Positions 1-10,325 of a DNA stretch of 64,000 nucleotides are shown one piece after another. This stretch comes from Pseudomonas guariconensis (GTDB taxonomy: Bacteria > Pseudomonadota > Gammaproteobacteria > Pseudomonadales > Pseudomonadaceae). Made by a program: the position numbers and the translations under genes. The stretch spans positions 1-64,000 of the forward strand of contig NZ_JAMYBK010000010.1 in NCBI RefSeq assembly GCF_024127895.1, in the 5' to 3' direction. The notes beneath the pieces were generated by a model. That model did not search any database. It had not been told where the DNA came from and saw nothing but the letters and a program-made list of their open reading frames with translations. Every line of letters starts with the position of its first letter. The stretch's first letter is position 1.

Positions 1-103
1 TCAGGCGATCATCAGCTCTTGGGCGTCCGGTACGCCGAGGGGCAGTAAAAAGATCGGCGACTATTTCCCAGTCTGCGTCGGAAAGTTCGTATCGCTTGGG
101 CAT
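1..103 (-). mobile_element. IS5-family transposase, N-terminal part (continues beyond window start)
   Basis: The minus strand from the ATG at 103 reads MPKRYELSDADWEIVADLF and then a segment ending RTGRPRADDRL. This is the typical N-terminus of IS5-group DDE transposases (DUF4096-type start). The frame stays open to the window edge, so whether the gene is intact cannot be judged. An inverted repeat (TCGCCT-AAA-AGGCGA, 115-129) lies just upstream of the start and could form a hairpin against read-through. I could not place the terminal inverted repeat of the element with certainty. It marks the outer side of the accessory island that runs to the tRNA-Pro gene. Confidence 0.75.
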
Positions 104-223
104 GGCAGAATCCTTCGCCTAAAAGGCGAGAACTCTACGGAAAATCAGGCTTTCAGCGGCTCTGGTGGCGTTTCAAAGGTTTTCATACAGAGCCTAGAAG
201 CCCATAGAGCCAAACAGCTTCAG

Positions 224-550
224 ATGGCGGCCAAACAATCAGCCTCAGAGCAAGACAACACGACAGAGGACAGAGCCGAGTTGATAGCAGGAACCATGCT
301 GAAGGCCTTACAGGCATGGGGAGGACGAGCCGTTGAGTGCACTGCCTGCTACTTGCTCAGCCCACCTGATTCAAGGTTCTGCCTTTACTGCGATGCATCT
401 ACCAGCAAGGTAAACCCTGTAACGTTATCACCGGACATACCCTCCACAATTAATTTGCGAATGCGGTGTTCTGCAAAGCCAAATACGTCACTGAGAAACG
501 CTCCCAGCCTCATTGTCCGACCATATTTCGATGAAACTGAAGAACACTAA
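224..550 (+). CDS. Hypothetical small protein with one zinc-ribbon-like CxxC...CxxC motif
   Basis: This is an open frame of 108 codons in an otherwise empty stretch between the IS fragment and the defence genes. Around residues 39-56 it contains CTAC and CLYC separated by eleven residues, which is the spacing of a treble-clef or ribbon zinc site. No other domain is recognisable, the C-terminal half has no clear fold pattern, and there is no strong ribosome binding site. It may be a decayed gene or a chance frame. The function is unknown. Confidence 0.3.
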   Translation: MAAKQSASEQDNTTEDRAELIAGTMLKALQAWGGRAVECTACYLLSPPDSRFCLYCDASTSKVNPVTLSPDIPSTINLRMRCSAKPNTSLRNAPSLIVRPYFDETEEH

Positions 551-647
551 TTCTTATAGACATGGAAGCTGCACACGCACAGCATCAGGAACACACCGCC
601 AAATATAAAGCAACGAACATCCTAAGAATGCTAAAGGAAAGGTTTAA

Positions 648-2441
648 TCAACTTTTCTTTTTCGAGGCTCTCCCCCTGCCTGGAGCCTTTTTAGACTTAG
701 CTGCCGCAGCTTTCTTCTTGACCAATTTTTCTGCAGCTTTCCTGGCGACATCTGCAAGATAAGCTGCAGACTCAGGAATATGCATTAATTTTACCTGAAA
801 GCCATAAGAGGAGATTGACTTCCCATAATTCTGCAAAGTGACCTTACTAAAGAAAGGAATATCTAAATCCTCTGATGCAGGACCATCAACGATGGCGTAT
901 ATAACATCATTACCACGCGCCTCAAATGGATTCGGGACAGAATTAATGTTTTGTCTTTTTAATTGCGAATTTACATCCCGAATAAAACCAGGCTCTCTGA
1001 CCATAAGTGTCGACGCAACAAAGCCTTGAGCAAAAAGATGACTTAACGTGGATGATCCTCGCCCGCGCTTCACATGAATGAACTCACCTCTCCCATCGCC
1101 AATTTTAGGCTTATATATGTCGCAAACCTCAATCTTGTCGTAGCTACCACCGAACCTTATAAGTTTTCTGTCCAGCATCGCTAAAGCACCACCTGCCCGA
1201 GCGCATACATCTTCGTTATAGGAGCCTTCACCATCATGTTGATATTCGACAAAGGGAGCTTCAAATTTCTTTCTTGGAAGACTCGTAAAATACCCCTCAA
1301 CAGCAGCTTGGAAAGAGCCCTCTACCTTAAACCAGCTACCAACATTCAAAATAAATAAGCCTAACTTATTCCTCACCTCAGCATACAAGCACCGGAAGGC
1401 ACTAAAAGACAATGAGGGAGATCCATCAGATAGAACTAAAAAAATATCTCGTCGCTTAAGTGTTTCAAGCGTGGCATCGCTACGAAGGGTTGATAGAAAT
1501 CTATCTAGATCAAGAACTGGATCAATCTCATCATCTTGAGCATTATTGCTATAGGCAAAGCCGGTAATCCCAGACCAGTCAATTATGTCTGGAATTGCAA
1601 GCCACATATTTTTCCTTTCCGTAGAATTTAGCGCCCCCCAAAGCTGGCCTTCGAGTGTAGAAATAAGATCTTTATCCTTGACAGGCAGCAGATTCTCAAC
1701 CCAAGAGAACTCACTCGGATGCCCATCTTCACCTCGATCCAAATAGTCTTTTGAAGCAGATCGTTCCAAGGCAAGTTTAAGAAAACCACTTAGACCAGGA
1801 AGATCCGTTGGAATGGAGGCTTTAAAAGAGTCAATTCCCGCTATGACGCTCCCAAAAACCTCTAGATATTCACTTTTAGTGTGCCCAACTAACCCTCTGA
1901 GCAGGTCTTGCTCAGCATTGATCATATAGTCGGATACAGCTGCAGCTTTAACTGTCTGGGTACGACTTATTCTGGGAGATGCATCAAATGTCTGGCGATC
2001 AATTGACGCTATTTTTTCAGGCAAAACACTATTGAGAACTACCCGAATGCCAAAACGGTCTTCGATAAGCCTAGGCTCAATCAAGTGCCTACCATATCCA
2101 AATGCAATAGCAAATTGCCGACCAGACTGCTGCACTACCAAAATAGCAGAGATACTTTTGTTCTTCCACCTGGAAGTATTTACATCATCAGCAAGCCCTG
2201 ACTGAACAAAGCTCAACCACTCAGGCGAGGTTTCCACCAATGGCTTACGCACAAATAGAGTACCGTTTATACCATCTGGACCGAGAGGAAACTTATCCGT
2301 TCCTATTTGCCTTGGCTTTCCACCCGATCCAATGGGACTGGCGATGAAGTCTTTTGGAGTCCAACACTGAACACCAGCAGGGGGCTCTTTAAGCAAATAA
2401 ACATTCAGCGTAATTCTTTTTGGACTTTTATTATTTGCCAT
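648..2441 (-). CDS. TIGR04141 / DUF6119 family sporadically distributed protein
   Basis: The 597-residue protein matches what I know of the TIGR04141 (DUF6119) family: an N-terminal strand of the type ITLNVYLLKE, and a C-terminal block with IPFFSKVTLQNYG followed by an alternating strand. The biochemical role of the family is not established. It occurs patchily, often in mobile or defence regions. The tail (about residues 565-597) is rich in Lys, Ala and Arg and could bind nucleic acid. An AGGAG five bases before the ATG at 2441 decides the start; a GTG six bases further upstream overlaps this site. It is the last gene of the minus-strand run, separated by about 180 AT-rich bases, so it may have its own promoter. 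Its AT content is clearly higher than that of the chromosome around the tRNA. Confidence 0.75.
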   Translation of the reverse strand: MANNKSPKRITLNVYLLKEPPAGVQCWTPKDFIASPIGSGGKPRQIGTDKFPLGPDGINGTLFVRKPLVETSPEWLSFVQSGLADDVNTSRWKNKSISAILVVQQSGRQFAIAFGYGRHLIEPRLIEDRFGIRVVLNSVLPEKIASIDRQTFDASPRISRTQTVKAAAVSDYMINAEQDLLRGLVGHTKSEYLEVFGSVIAGIDSFKASIPTDLPGLSGFLKLALERSASKDYLDRGEDGHPSEFSWVENLLPVKDKDLISTLEGQLWGALNSTERKNMWLAIPDIIDWSGITGFAYSNNAQDDEIDPVLDLDRFLSTLRSDATLETLKRRDIFLVLSDGSPSLSFSAFRCLYAEVRNKLGLFILNVGSWFKVEGSFQAAVEGYFTSLPRKKFEAPFVEYQHDGEGSYNEDVCARAGGALAMLDRKLIRFGGSYDKIEVCDIYKPKIGDGRGEFIHVKRGRGSSTLSHLFAQGFVASTLMVREPGFIRDVNSQLKRQNINSVPNPFEARGNDVIYAIVDGPASEDLDIPFFSKVTLQNYGKSISSYGFQVKLMHIPESAAYLADVARKAAEKLVKKKAAAAKSKKAPGRGRASKKKS

Positions 2442-2619
2442 TGCCACTCCTAAGCACCAAGAAATCCATCAACCATGACTACTGAGAAAAAACCTGCCCC
2501 CTGACGCTACCATTCAATAGCAAACTCAGCAGCAGTTCTCCTCAAAAGGCCTGCACCAAAAAAATAGAAAAGCCAACGCATTTACTTTCAAGAATTAACT
2601 CAAAATTATAAAAAACACG
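2442..2619. other. AT-rich spacer between the GmrSD-like and TIGR04141 genes
   Basis: These 178 bases hold no gene. They are richer in A and T than the flanking genes and are the largest gap in the six-gene run, so they are the likeliest place for a separate promoter for the last gene. I do not see an unambiguous -35/-10 pair or a strong terminator. Confidence 0.4.
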
Positions 2620-4470
2620 TCAACTTGCATTCCAAATTAAAGCCGCGACCTCAAAGAGTAGCTTTTGCCGCTCTTCAAGCTCATTGGGACCAAACTCATC
2701 AAGCGCCCTAAATCCAAGTCCAGACTGCTTAGTAAAATCGCGAAAGTCCAATTTACTGTGGTAAGAGTCACTGCGCAGCGTCTCATTCCAATAAAGCGTA
2801 TTGGCATACGACTTCAGCTTGTCCACATATAACTCATTACCGCTCGAAATATTATCCTTCCCCTTCATCAGCAACACACCGCCAAGCCGATTGCGTTCGG
2901 CCTCAAAGCGCTCTTCATCACCATCGAAAGCATCAAGACTTTCTGCATTGCGTGACAATATGTGTTCGATATGAAACCCAGTCTTGGCGCCTCTGAGGGT
3001 GACAAGATTCTGCAAGGGATGCTTCATTTTTAGCTTCATACCTTCGGCGAGAAATTGCTCTACCCTGCCAAAGAAAAATCGAGTGAAGCGAGTATTCAAG
3101 CGATCAATAGTCATATTGCGGAATAAGCTATAACTAAAGACGGATGAGACGGCAATCGCACGCTTCCTGGTAATTTCCTGCAAAAGATGTCTCTCGAACA
3201 CCAGTGGGATCTGAGCCACTGGCTTTTCGCGGATCTCGGCGCTAATCTCAAACAACTTAACAGCAAACTCATTACTGTCGTAAGCGCCCTGCAGCTGCTG
3301 AAGCGAGAACATTCGATCAAGTTGTTCTGCTACCACACGAATCTTGGCGACTTCTTCCGGATCATTCACGGTGCAGGCCGACAAAATAAGCAGATACTGA
3401 CTATCCAGCTCGTTCAGGCTGTTGAAGAAGACCGCTGGATACTGTTCATTCTCGTGCTGACTGGCATGCAGCAGTCGTACATACAGCTTCGTGTAGTACG
3501 AAAAATCCTCCTTGAGAAATTCTTTGACCTTGGCGGAATCATGCTCAAGCTGGAGAAGCTGATTGATATCACTCTTGAACATTTCTCTGTGGTAGTCGCC
3601 ATCAAAGCGCTGTCCAGTCTTTCGGCTATCGGAGAACTTGCTCTTCAACCAGTAACGGAAAAAACTGTCGATTTCATCTTCCCGATAGGCGTTCACCGCC
3701 CTGACGTGCGTATCCCAGACCTCGTTATAATTACCAGAGTCAAGCTCAAGCTTGTCGATCTGCCCCAGGAGCTTTCCTTTCAATATCTCGTAAGGCTTGA
3801 GTCGTACACCACGGTCATTGATGACCTCGAACACCATCGGTACATGGGTAGAATCGACGGACAGATTGATGAGCACCAGGCGGTAAAGGAAGTAGTGAAC
3901 GAAGGTCTCGAACTTGTGTTTGCTGTTCAAACGGGTAGATAGCTCCGCCGCGATTACCGAGAAGTTCCTCAGCATATTGGCAGCCGTCAAGCCTGTAGAT
4001 CTATCTACAGCCTCGGGAGCGACACCATCCATCAGGGCCTTGAGAACATGGATATGACGGACGTGGTTCATCCAAAACTCGTATTCCACCCCCGAATAGC
4101 CGGCGATTTTGCGCTCCAACCAACCAGAGGTCTTCGACTCGAGGACCTTGGCCATCCGAAACAGCTGAACCAGAAAAAGCGTCAGGGTTGTCAGGCGCTG
4201 CTGGCCGTCAACTACAAACACCTTGCCCTGTACGGTGTTGGTGACATAGGTGTTGAGGTAGTACCAGGGATACCGGGCGTTGATACTCTCCGAGTTCGGC
4301 TCCAGAGCCGAGTGCTTGGAATAGGCTTCATCGAACTGGTAGAAGACATCGTCAATCAGACGCCGTACGGGCTCCTCCGTCCACTTGTAGTCCCGCTGAT
4401 AGAAATCGATGTAGTAAACCGTCGATGCAAAGGTACGATCCAGGTTCTGCTTGTCCGGCTGAATATCCAT
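2620..4470 (-). CDS. GmrSD-like DUF262/DUF1524 nuclease (type IV restriction-like)
   Basis: The 616-residue protein has both halves of the GmrS/GmrD fusion. The N-terminal DUF262 domain (ParB/sulfiredoxin-like NTPase) shows YQRDYKW near residue 27 and DGQQRLTTL near residue 90. The C-terminal DUF1524 domain has the HNH-type core HIEHIL near residue 500, followed by an ERNRLGGVLLM segment and conserved Asn residues. Characterised members are NTP-dependent nucleases that cut modified DNA, such as glucosylated hydroxymethylcytosine phage DNA. Here it lies 42 bases downstream of the res gene. That layout suggests a second defence layer against phages that hide from Res by DNA modification; this is inference. 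The ribosome site is weak, so translation may depend on the upstream gene. Confidence 0.85.
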   Translation of the reverse strand: MDIQPDKQNLDRTFASTVYYIDFYQRDYKWTEEPVRRLIDDVFYQFDEAYSKHSALEPNSESINARYPWYYLNTYVTNTVQGKVFVVDGQQRLTTLTLFLVQLFRMAKVLESKTSGWLERKIAGYSGVEYEFWMNHVRHIHVLKALMDGVAPEAVDRSTGLTAANMLRNFSVIAAELSTRLNSKHKFETFVHYFLYRLVLINLSVDSTHVPMVFEVINDRGVRLKPYEILKGKLLGQIDKLELDSGNYNEVWDTHVRAVNAYREDEIDSFFRYWLKSKFSDSRKTGQRFDGDYHREMFKSDINQLLQLEHDSAKVKEFLKEDFSYYTKLYVRLLHASQHENEQYPAVFFNSLNELDSQYLLILSACTVNDPEEVAKIRVVAEQLDRMFSLQQLQGAYDSNEFAVKLFEISAEIREKPVAQIPLVFERHLLQEITRKRAIAVSSVFSYSLFRNMTIDRLNTRFTRFFFGRVEQFLAEGMKLKMKHPLQNLVTLRGAKTGFHIEHILSRNAESLDAFDGDEERFEAERNRLGGVLLMKGKDNISSGNELYVDKLKSYANTLYWNETLRSDSYHSKLDFRDFTKQSGLGFRALDEFGPNELEERQKLLFEVAALIWNAS

Positions 4471-4512
4471 ATCAAAAACGACTCGAAGAATTGATCCCGA
4501 CTGCGGAGCTGG

Positions 4513-7500
4513 CTACTTGACCAGCTCCATCAGCTTCCCATACCCATCCACCACGTCGTACCTAACCTGCTCCGATGTAATCTTGGCGAAAAATTTCCGC
4601 GCACAGGCGATCTTAGAGGCCTCAATGGCACGCAGATCCAGGGTAGACATGGAGCCTTTGGTTTCCGCAATGAAGTAGATGTGCTTCACCTTGCCCTCCT
4701 GGAAGGCAATGGCCCAGTCCGGGTTGTAGTTACCAACCGGGGTCGGGATGAAGAAGCTCTTCGGCAGCTTGGCGTACACCACCACTTCAGTGCTGGCATC
4801 CAACTGCTCGACGAACTTGCGCTCGTTCGTCGAGTCGGTGAACACGTAGTCGTAGATGTGGCGCTTGGCCTCGAAGGCGTTGCTGAAGTCGTCTTTCGGC
4901 TTATCGGCCGTGAAGATGTCCGAGCTGTGAGTCTCAGCCACCGGGTCGTAGGCAATGTGCTCGACGATGGCCGTGGCCTTCTGCTCATTGATCAGCGTGG
5001 CGGCCCTGGCGATGAAGTCTTCAGGGTTGGTTCTATACTGGCTGAACACGGCAGCATTCAGGCCCTGCAGGATGCGTGCGATGGTACGGCGCGTCAGCTG
5101 GGTGGCCTCGGCCAGGTTGCCAAGTAGGTCGTACTTCACCGCCGAATGCACAGAGTTGGTGTAAGTCTCGGTGGCCGTCTGCGCCAGCTTGAAAGCCTCA
5201 CCCCGCTTCAGCTCTTCGAAGCTGGCATGCTCCTTCTGCGTGCCGCGCTCGATGATGTACTGCATGGGTTTTACCCGCAGCCCCTCATCCCTGTCGTTCA
5301 GAGCGGTAATGCATTTGTCGACCAGCTCGTCAGCCTCGAAGTTGACGGTGTACGCGGCCTTGCGATTGATCTTGTTCCACAGGGCCTGGAACTCCTGGCG
5401 CTCGAAGTTGGCGTTGAGGGGATTGACCTTGGTCTTGCGGCCGTCGCCAATGTGCGGCAGCTGCGCCTCGCTGAACACGCTGTCGATCAGCTGAAACACC
5501 TGCTGGGCATAGGGCTTCAGCTCATCAGGCAGCTCGGCCAGCTGCTCATCCTTCTTCGCGGCGTGGTAGGCAAGCGTGATCTGATCGTTGTCGTCGGTGT
5601 AATCGTTCTTCAGCAGATACTTGTAGATCTGCTTGGCCATTTGCGGCGTGACTTCCACGTCGCCGCTTAGGGTCTGCAGAACCTTGCCAGTGAAGTACTT
5701 CTCGTTGGCCTCACGCGGCCTGGCCGATAGCGACTCGCTGATGTCCCTTTGCAAAGCGCCGACGAACTCCCTGTAGCTCTCGCTGGCCACCACAGTCAGT
5801 TCGTTGATGTCATGAACGGTCGCAGGGTAATCCATTCGGTCGCCGTTTTGGTTGACCGAAAGGCGCAGCCCCCGGCCGACTTCCTGGCGGCGGGAAATAG
5901 TGTTGTCGCTGTGCTTGAGCGTGCAGATGACGAAGACGTTGGGGTTATCCCATCCTTCGCGCAGGGCCGAGTGGGAGAAGATGAAGCGCACCGGCTCGTC
6001 GAAGGACAGCAGACGCTCCTTGTCCTTGAGAATCAGGTCGTAGGCATCCACGTCATCGGTTTCGGTCGACTTCTTGCTGGTGGCCGGGTCGACCAGGCGC
6101 TTGCTCTTCTTGTCGATGGAGAAATAGCCGTTGTGGGTCTGGCTAACCAGAATTCCTTTCAGGTAACGGTTGTACGGCGTGTCCTCCAGGCTCAGCACCT
6201 CATTGAGGTAAGCGTTGTATTCCTCCTCAAAGACCTTCGCATACTCGCCCGGCTGCTCTCCGTTTTCGTCGTATTGACGGTATTTGGCCACCTCGTCGAT
6301 GAAGAACAGCGTCAGCACCTTGATGCCCTTACTGAATAGCATCATCTCCTTCTCGAAGTGCGCCTTTACCGCCTCGCGGATCTGGATGCGGCGCATGGCT
6401 GGCTCGTCCAGGTTGCCCACTGCTTCACCGGCGACCAGCTCCACGCCATTGGTAAAACTCAGCGTATCGATCCGCGCATCGATCTCGGCGACCACATAGC
6501 CCTTGTACTGATCCAGACCACCGGACAGGTCGTAGAGGTTGTCGTTGCGACCAAGCTTGCGCATGACACGCTTGATACCGCTGTTCTGCTTGATCTCCAT
6601 CTCCACCCGGGCCGCCGGGGCCTTGCTGGTGGAGACATCGATGCCCTGCAGGAACAAATAGGCATTGGTGCCAGGCAGGTTTTTCACCGTGATGCCGCGC
6701 ACGTCGATCTTCTTTACCAGCTTCTGGTTGTAAGCGTCGAGCGCATCCAGACGGTGGATCTTGTTGTACTCGGTCTTGTGGGTGGCCGAGTAACGCACGA
6801 TAAACAGCGGGTTGAACTCGCTAAAGGACTCGAGGGTTTTGGCCCCTTCCATCTTCTGCGGCTCATCGAGGAACAGGATCGGGCGGTTGGCCTTGATCAC
6901 GTCGATGGGGCGGCGCGACTGGAAGTCATCCAGCTCCTCGTAGATCCGCCGCTGATCGGCACCGCGGGCGGCAAACGCCTGAACATTGATCACCATGACG
7001 TTAATGCCAGCGTCCGAGGAAAAGCTTTCCAAATTGTGCAGCTGCTTGGAGTTGTATATGAAGAAGCGCGCCTTCTTACCGTAACGCTCCAGGAAGTGTT
7101 CTGCGGTGATCTGCAACGACTTGTAGACCCCCTCGCGGATGGCGATGCTGGGCACCACGACAATGAACTTGCTCCAGCCGTAGCGCTTGTTCAGCTCGAA
7201 CATGCTGCGGATGTAGCAGTAGGTCTTCCCGGTACCGGTCTCCATCTCGATATCGAGGTTGATCGAGCAACCGGTTTTCTTGTCGTTTACCAACGCAGCC
7301 GACAGCGGCAGGTTCTGCCGACGCTGCACCGCCTGCAGATTGGTCAGCAGTTGATCCTGCGTCAGGGCCAGCTCTGCATTGCGGAAACCGGCATCTACAG
7401 GTGTGATGGACGGCTGCAGCCCCATACCTACCAGAGAGCCCTGCTGCGGCGCCAACGGCGCAACGCCGACGCCGGGGTCGATGCGATAGCTCACGCCCGA

Positions 7501-7584
7501 CGACTTGGGTTGACCGGCAAAACAGTCGGCGAGGGACTCCACGGCGTGGAGCTGGTAGGCCTGCTCCTTGAATTTCAGCTTCAT
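4513..7584 (-). CDS. res: Type III-like restriction subunit (Res), DEAD/DEAH helicase with nuclease domain
   Basis: The 1023-residue protein carries a superfamily 2 helicase core. Walker A is GTGKT near residue 115, motif II is DEPQ near 239, motif III is SAT, and motif VI is QEVGRGLRL near 570. The C-terminal part (about 955-980) has NPDW followed by AETKG, the D...ExK layout of a PD-(D/E)xK nuclease. It would translocate on or scan DNA using ATP and cleave when complexed with Mod. The gene starts at an ATG with AAGGGG about seven bases ahead and follows mod by 10 bases, so the two are co-transcribed. All catalytic motifs look intact and the length is usual for Res proteins. Confidence 0.9.
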   Translation of the reverse strand: MKLKFKEQAYQLHAVESLADCFAGQPKSSGVSYRIDPGVGVAPLAPQQGSLVGMGLQPSITPVDAGFRNAELALTQDQLLTNLQAVQRRQNLPLSAALVNDKKTGCSINLDIEMETGTGKTYCYIRSMFELNKRYGWSKFIVVVPSIAIREGVYKSLQITAEHFLERYGKKARFFIYNSKQLHNLESFSSDAGINVMVINVQAFAARGADQRRIYEELDDFQSRRPIDVIKANRPILFLDEPQKMEGAKTLESFSEFNPLFIVRYSATHKTEYNKIHRLDALDAYNQKLVKKIDVRGITVKNLPGTNAYLFLQGIDVSTSKAPAARVEMEIKQNSGIKRVMRKLGRNDNLYDLSGGLDQYKGYVVAEIDARIDTLSFTNGVELVAGEAVGNLDEPAMRRIQIREAVKAHFEKEMMLFSKGIKVLTLFFIDEVAKYRQYDENGEQPGEYAKVFEEEYNAYLNEVLSLEDTPYNRYLKGILVSQTHNGYFSIDKKSKRLVDPATSKKSTETDDVDAYDLILKDKERLLSFDEPVRFIFSHSALREGWDNPNVFVICTLKHSDNTISRRQEVGRGLRLSVNQNGDRMDYPATVHDINELTVVASESYREFVGALQRDISESLSARPREANEKYFTGKVLQTLSGDVEVTPQMAKQIYKYLLKNDYTDDNDQITLAYHAAKKDEQLAELPDELKPYAQQVFQLIDSVFSEAQLPHIGDGRKTKVNPLNANFERQEFQALWNKINRKAAYTVNFEADELVDKCITALNDRDEGLRVKPMQYIIERGTQKEHASFEELKRGEAFKLAQTATETYTNSVHSAVKYDLLGNLAEATQLTRRTIARILQGLNAAVFSQYRTNPEDFIARAATLINEQKATAIVEHIAYDPVAETHSSDIFTADKPKDDFSNAFEAKRHIYDYVFTDSTNERKFVEQLDASTEVVVYAKLPKSFFIPTPVGNYNPDWAIAFQEGKVKHIYFIAETKGSMSTLDLRAIEASKIACARKFFAKITSEQVRYDVVDGYGKLMELVK

Positions 7585-7594
7585 GGCAGGCCCC

Positions 7595-9607
7595 TTACAG
7601 CGTCTTGATTTCGGTCATCGGCGACAGCAGCTTGAACAGCTGCTCGACGTTGATCTTCACGCTGTCACTGGCAAAGCCGTTGTCGCGGAATACCACGCGC
7701 AGCGGCTTATGCTCGGCAATCTGTTTGACAAAAGTCTCATCGATGCCCTTATCGAAACAGGCCACAAGGGCGTTGCCATCGACGAAGAACACCTTCTTAT
7801 CGGCGATGGCCTCCTGGCTGATTGGCAGCGCCAGATCCACACCCCAGTCCAACAGCACCTGAAACAGCAAGTCTTCAGGAGTGCAATCTTCGCGAACACA
7901 GTCGATCTGGCCGGACAGGAGGTCCTGGTTGACAGCATCGGGGGTGTAGTAAACATCCTTCATGTTGGAGGAACCAATTTTGAGTGCTCTGAAGCCAACA
8001 TCAACGCCCTTACCAACGCACCCAGCATCCTCAGCAATCGTCGCACCAGCTTGACGAATTCGCTGACGCGAAATTTCCGCAATGGACTTATATCCTGCCT
8101 TCGCAGCTTCAGACTTGGGATCAGGTACCTCGTCAAGCTGAACCATGATGAACCGCCGGTTTCCGCCATCCTCTGCATTGGCCTGCAGGACTGCATGCGC
8201 AGTAGTTCCTGAGCCCGCGAAGAAGTCCAAAATGATTCCGTTCCGATTATTGTTTGCCCAACGAATCAGCTGCTTAATAAGCCGAACCGGCTTCTTGCCG
8301 TTAGAAAAAACCATTCCACCTTCTTTAGCGACGTTTCCCATGTCTTGGTGGAAGCCCTTCCATAGATCTCCCCGGATAACGGTCCGTCCAAACCTTGGCT
8401 TGTAGTCATCTGACATTCGGTAGTTTAGAGACAACGGCATCAGGGATTGCAAATTACCATTTCCCAGAGTCGTGAGAAGATAGGTTCGGTGATCCACCTC
8501 AAAAGGTTCCCAGCGCCCGACTGGCGTAGACCTTCCAGCGGCTGACACCGGCGCCCTATCAACACGCGCGATTCTCTGGAGATTTGAATCGATGAATGTC
8601 TTAGCTGCTTCTGAGACTGAAAGCAGCTTGTCCAAGTTATTGATGCTAAATTTTCCACGCTCTAATAAACCGTAGCGACGGATCTCCGCCCCAACTACAT
8701 TGTCAGACAGTAGCATCTCCGCGAGAGTACCCAAAGAACCATCATCACTCAGCCAGACAGAATAATGAGTGTCATAAGAATCCACACCGTCTAGCAGAGG
8801 CTTGTGCGACACTTTATCAAACTCTTCGGACTTCCTGTAAATGTGAATAAACTCAACATTTTTCACAATAGTCCCTTGCTGAGCATTTACTGTCTTCGGA
8901 CCAGACGTAGTCGAGAGCTCAACAGCAATGGTATCAATGAAGTTCTGCTCGCCAAAAACCTCATCAAGGATTCGCTTTAAGTTTGCCGACTCACTATCGT
9001 CAATTGAGACAAATATAACTCCGTCCTCCGACAGCAAATTCCTAGCCAACTTTAGCCGTGGATAGATCATACTAAGCCAGTCAGAGTGGAAGCGCCCGTT
9101 GCTCTCACCATTCAAAACCAACCTAATTCCTTCGTTATTCTTTTGATTCGAACGAACAAGGTAATCATTTGCATCCTCGGAAAAATTGTCGTCATAAATA
9201 AAATCGCTTCCCGTGTTATACGGCGGATCTATGTATATCAACTTTATTTTTCCGAGGTACGCCTCTTGTAGCAGTTTCAGCGCCTCTAAGTTGTCCCCTT
9301 CAATAAACAGATTCTGCGTGGCATCAAAGTCCACGCTTTCCTTTCTGCAGGGATGGAGCGCTTTGGCAATAGGCGCATTGGCGGCCAGCAACGCCTCTCT
9401 CTTACCCGGCCAGCTCAGCTGGTAACGCTCTTGAGGCCCTTCAACAATCTGCTCAGAGAGCTCTTGGCGCAGCAGGTCGAAATCAATACTTTTCTTCAGC
9501 CCTCCCTTGCCATCAGCCGCCTCGGTCACGCAACCAGGAAAAAGTTGGGCTAGCTTTTCAATATTCATCTCAGTCAGATTTGGCGAATGCATTTTCAGTT
9601 TGTCCAC
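7595..9607 (-). CDS. mod: Type III-like site-specific DNA-methyltransferase (Mod)
   Basis: This adenine methyltransferase has the beta-class motif order: DPPYNTG (motif IV) near residue 127 and FAGSGTT (motif I) near residue 465, with the target-recognition segment between them. The N-terminal [15 protein letters not shown] block is typical of type III Mod proteins. The start is uncertain. I chose GTG at 9607, which has AGGAC five bases before it and retains the family N-terminus; GTG at 9658 and ATG at 9592 or 9568 are alternatives. Roughly 7960-9300 is much more AT-rich than both ends of the gene and its neighbours, which suggests exchange of the central part by recombination. It would protect host DNA and set the specificity of Res. 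Confidence 0.9.
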   Translation of the reverse strand: MDKLKMHSPNLTEMNIEKLAQLFPGCVTEAADGKGGLKKSIDFDLLRQELSEQIVEGPQERYQLSWPGKREALLAANAPIAKALHPCRKESVDFDATQNLFIEGDNLEALKLLQEAYLGKIKLIYIDPPYNTGSDFIYDDNFSEDANDYLVRSNQKNNEGIRLVLNGESNGRFHSDWLSMIYPRLKLARNLLSEDGVIFVSIDDSESANLKRILDEVFGEQNFIDTIAVELSTTSGPKTVNAQQGTIVKNVEFIHIYRKSEEFDKVSHKPLLDGVDSYDTHYSVWLSDDGSLGTLAEMLLSDNVVGAEIRRYGLLERGKFSINNLDKLLSVSEAAKTFIDSNLQRIARVDRAPVSAAGRSTPVGRWEPFEVDHRTYLLTTLGNGNLQSLMPLSLNYRMSDDYKPRFGRTVIRGDLWKGFHQDMGNVAKEGGMVFSNGKKPVRLIKQLIRWANNNRNGIILDFFAGSGTTAHAVLQANAEDGGNRRFIMVQLDEVPDPKSEAAKAGYKSIAEISRQRIRQAGATIAEDAGCVGKGVDVGFRALKIGSSNMKDVYYTPDAVNQDLLSGQIDCVREDCTPEDLLFQVLLDWGVDLALPISQEAIADKKVFFVDGNALVACFDKGIDETFVKQIAEHKPLRVVFRDNGFASDSVKINVEQLFKLLSPMTEIKTL

Positions 9608-9650
9608 GGGACGTCCTGTAGATCTCAAGTAGTTGTTCACCAACTGGGGC

Positions 9651-10325
9651 TTATACACTCAGTTGATCAATTTCATTTTTCAGCTCCCGCAACTGGGCAT
9701 TAAGTGCCACCTTGCGGTTGAACTGCTTTTCCTTCTTCAAGCGAGCTTCCAGCTTGTTGTACTCGCTCTGCCGGCCACGCAGCCGAGTTAGACGCTCCAA
9801 CTGCTCGAGCAAGCTCTCGCCGACTCGGGCGGCTTGAGGTAGCAGGCTGCGCAGCAGCTGTTCGTAAAGCCCTTGTAGATCCAGCGCCACGGGCAAAGAC
9901 TGTCGTTCAACTGTATCCGCCAGCCAGGGACCAGCGAGATAATTATCGAGTACCCACTTGCCCGCCTCGGCCTGGCTGGGTCGCTTGAAAGCAGCAACCA
10001 TGCACGTCTGCTGGTCTCGATGCAGCTGAAAAATGATCGGCAGCGGAATGGCTCGATCAATCGCACGCAAGACGTCGTCGTCCAGCTCCGTTCCTTTGAG
10101 CTCGATGTCGAAAACCTGAATCTCCGGCACCTCCGGCCGCGCCGACAGGTTAAGGGTCTCCGGCGCCAGTTTGTAGGCCCAGGTTATTTGCTCGATCTGA
10201 GCGACAAACTTGTCACGCATCGCGCTGCCGATCTGGCCGTGCTCATAAATCTTGGATTTCGGCACCGGACGGCCAACTCTGGCCTGACCGGGAAACGCGA
10301 ATAAGACCGGCTTGGGCTGGGTCAT
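9651..10325 (-). CDS. DUF4391 domain protein
   Basis: The 224-residue protein fits DUF4391: an N-terminal PVPKSKIYEHG segment, the ITWAYKLAPETLNL motif, then a central segment around EIQVFDIELKG and a coiled-coil-like C-terminus rich in Leu, Arg and Glu (about residues 160-224). No catalytic motif is visible and the biochemical role is unknown. From my knowledge of such loci it is usually found between a helicase and a type III-like methyltransferase gene, as here. Its ATG overlaps the stop of the helicase gene (ATGA), which indicates translational coupling and a stoichiometric partner role, possibly bridging helicase and methyltransferase. That role is inference. Confidence 0.8.
   Translation of the reverse strand: MTQPKPVLFAFPGQARVGRPVPKSKIYEHGQIGSAMRDKFVAQIEQITWAYKLAPETLNLSARPEVPEIQVFDIELKGTELDDDVLRAIDRAIPLPIIFQLHRDQQTCMVAAFKRPSQAEAGKWVLDNYLAGPWLADTVERQSLPVALDLQGLYEQLLRSLLPQAARVGESLLEQLERLTRLRGRQSEYNKLEARLKKEKQFNRKVALNAQLRELKNEIDQLSV

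Noticed and set aside
562..762. A 66-codon plus-strand frame at the end of the TIGR04141 gene
   Set aside because: It overlaps the Lys/Ala-rich tail of that gene on the other strand, and its low-complexity protein is explained by that.
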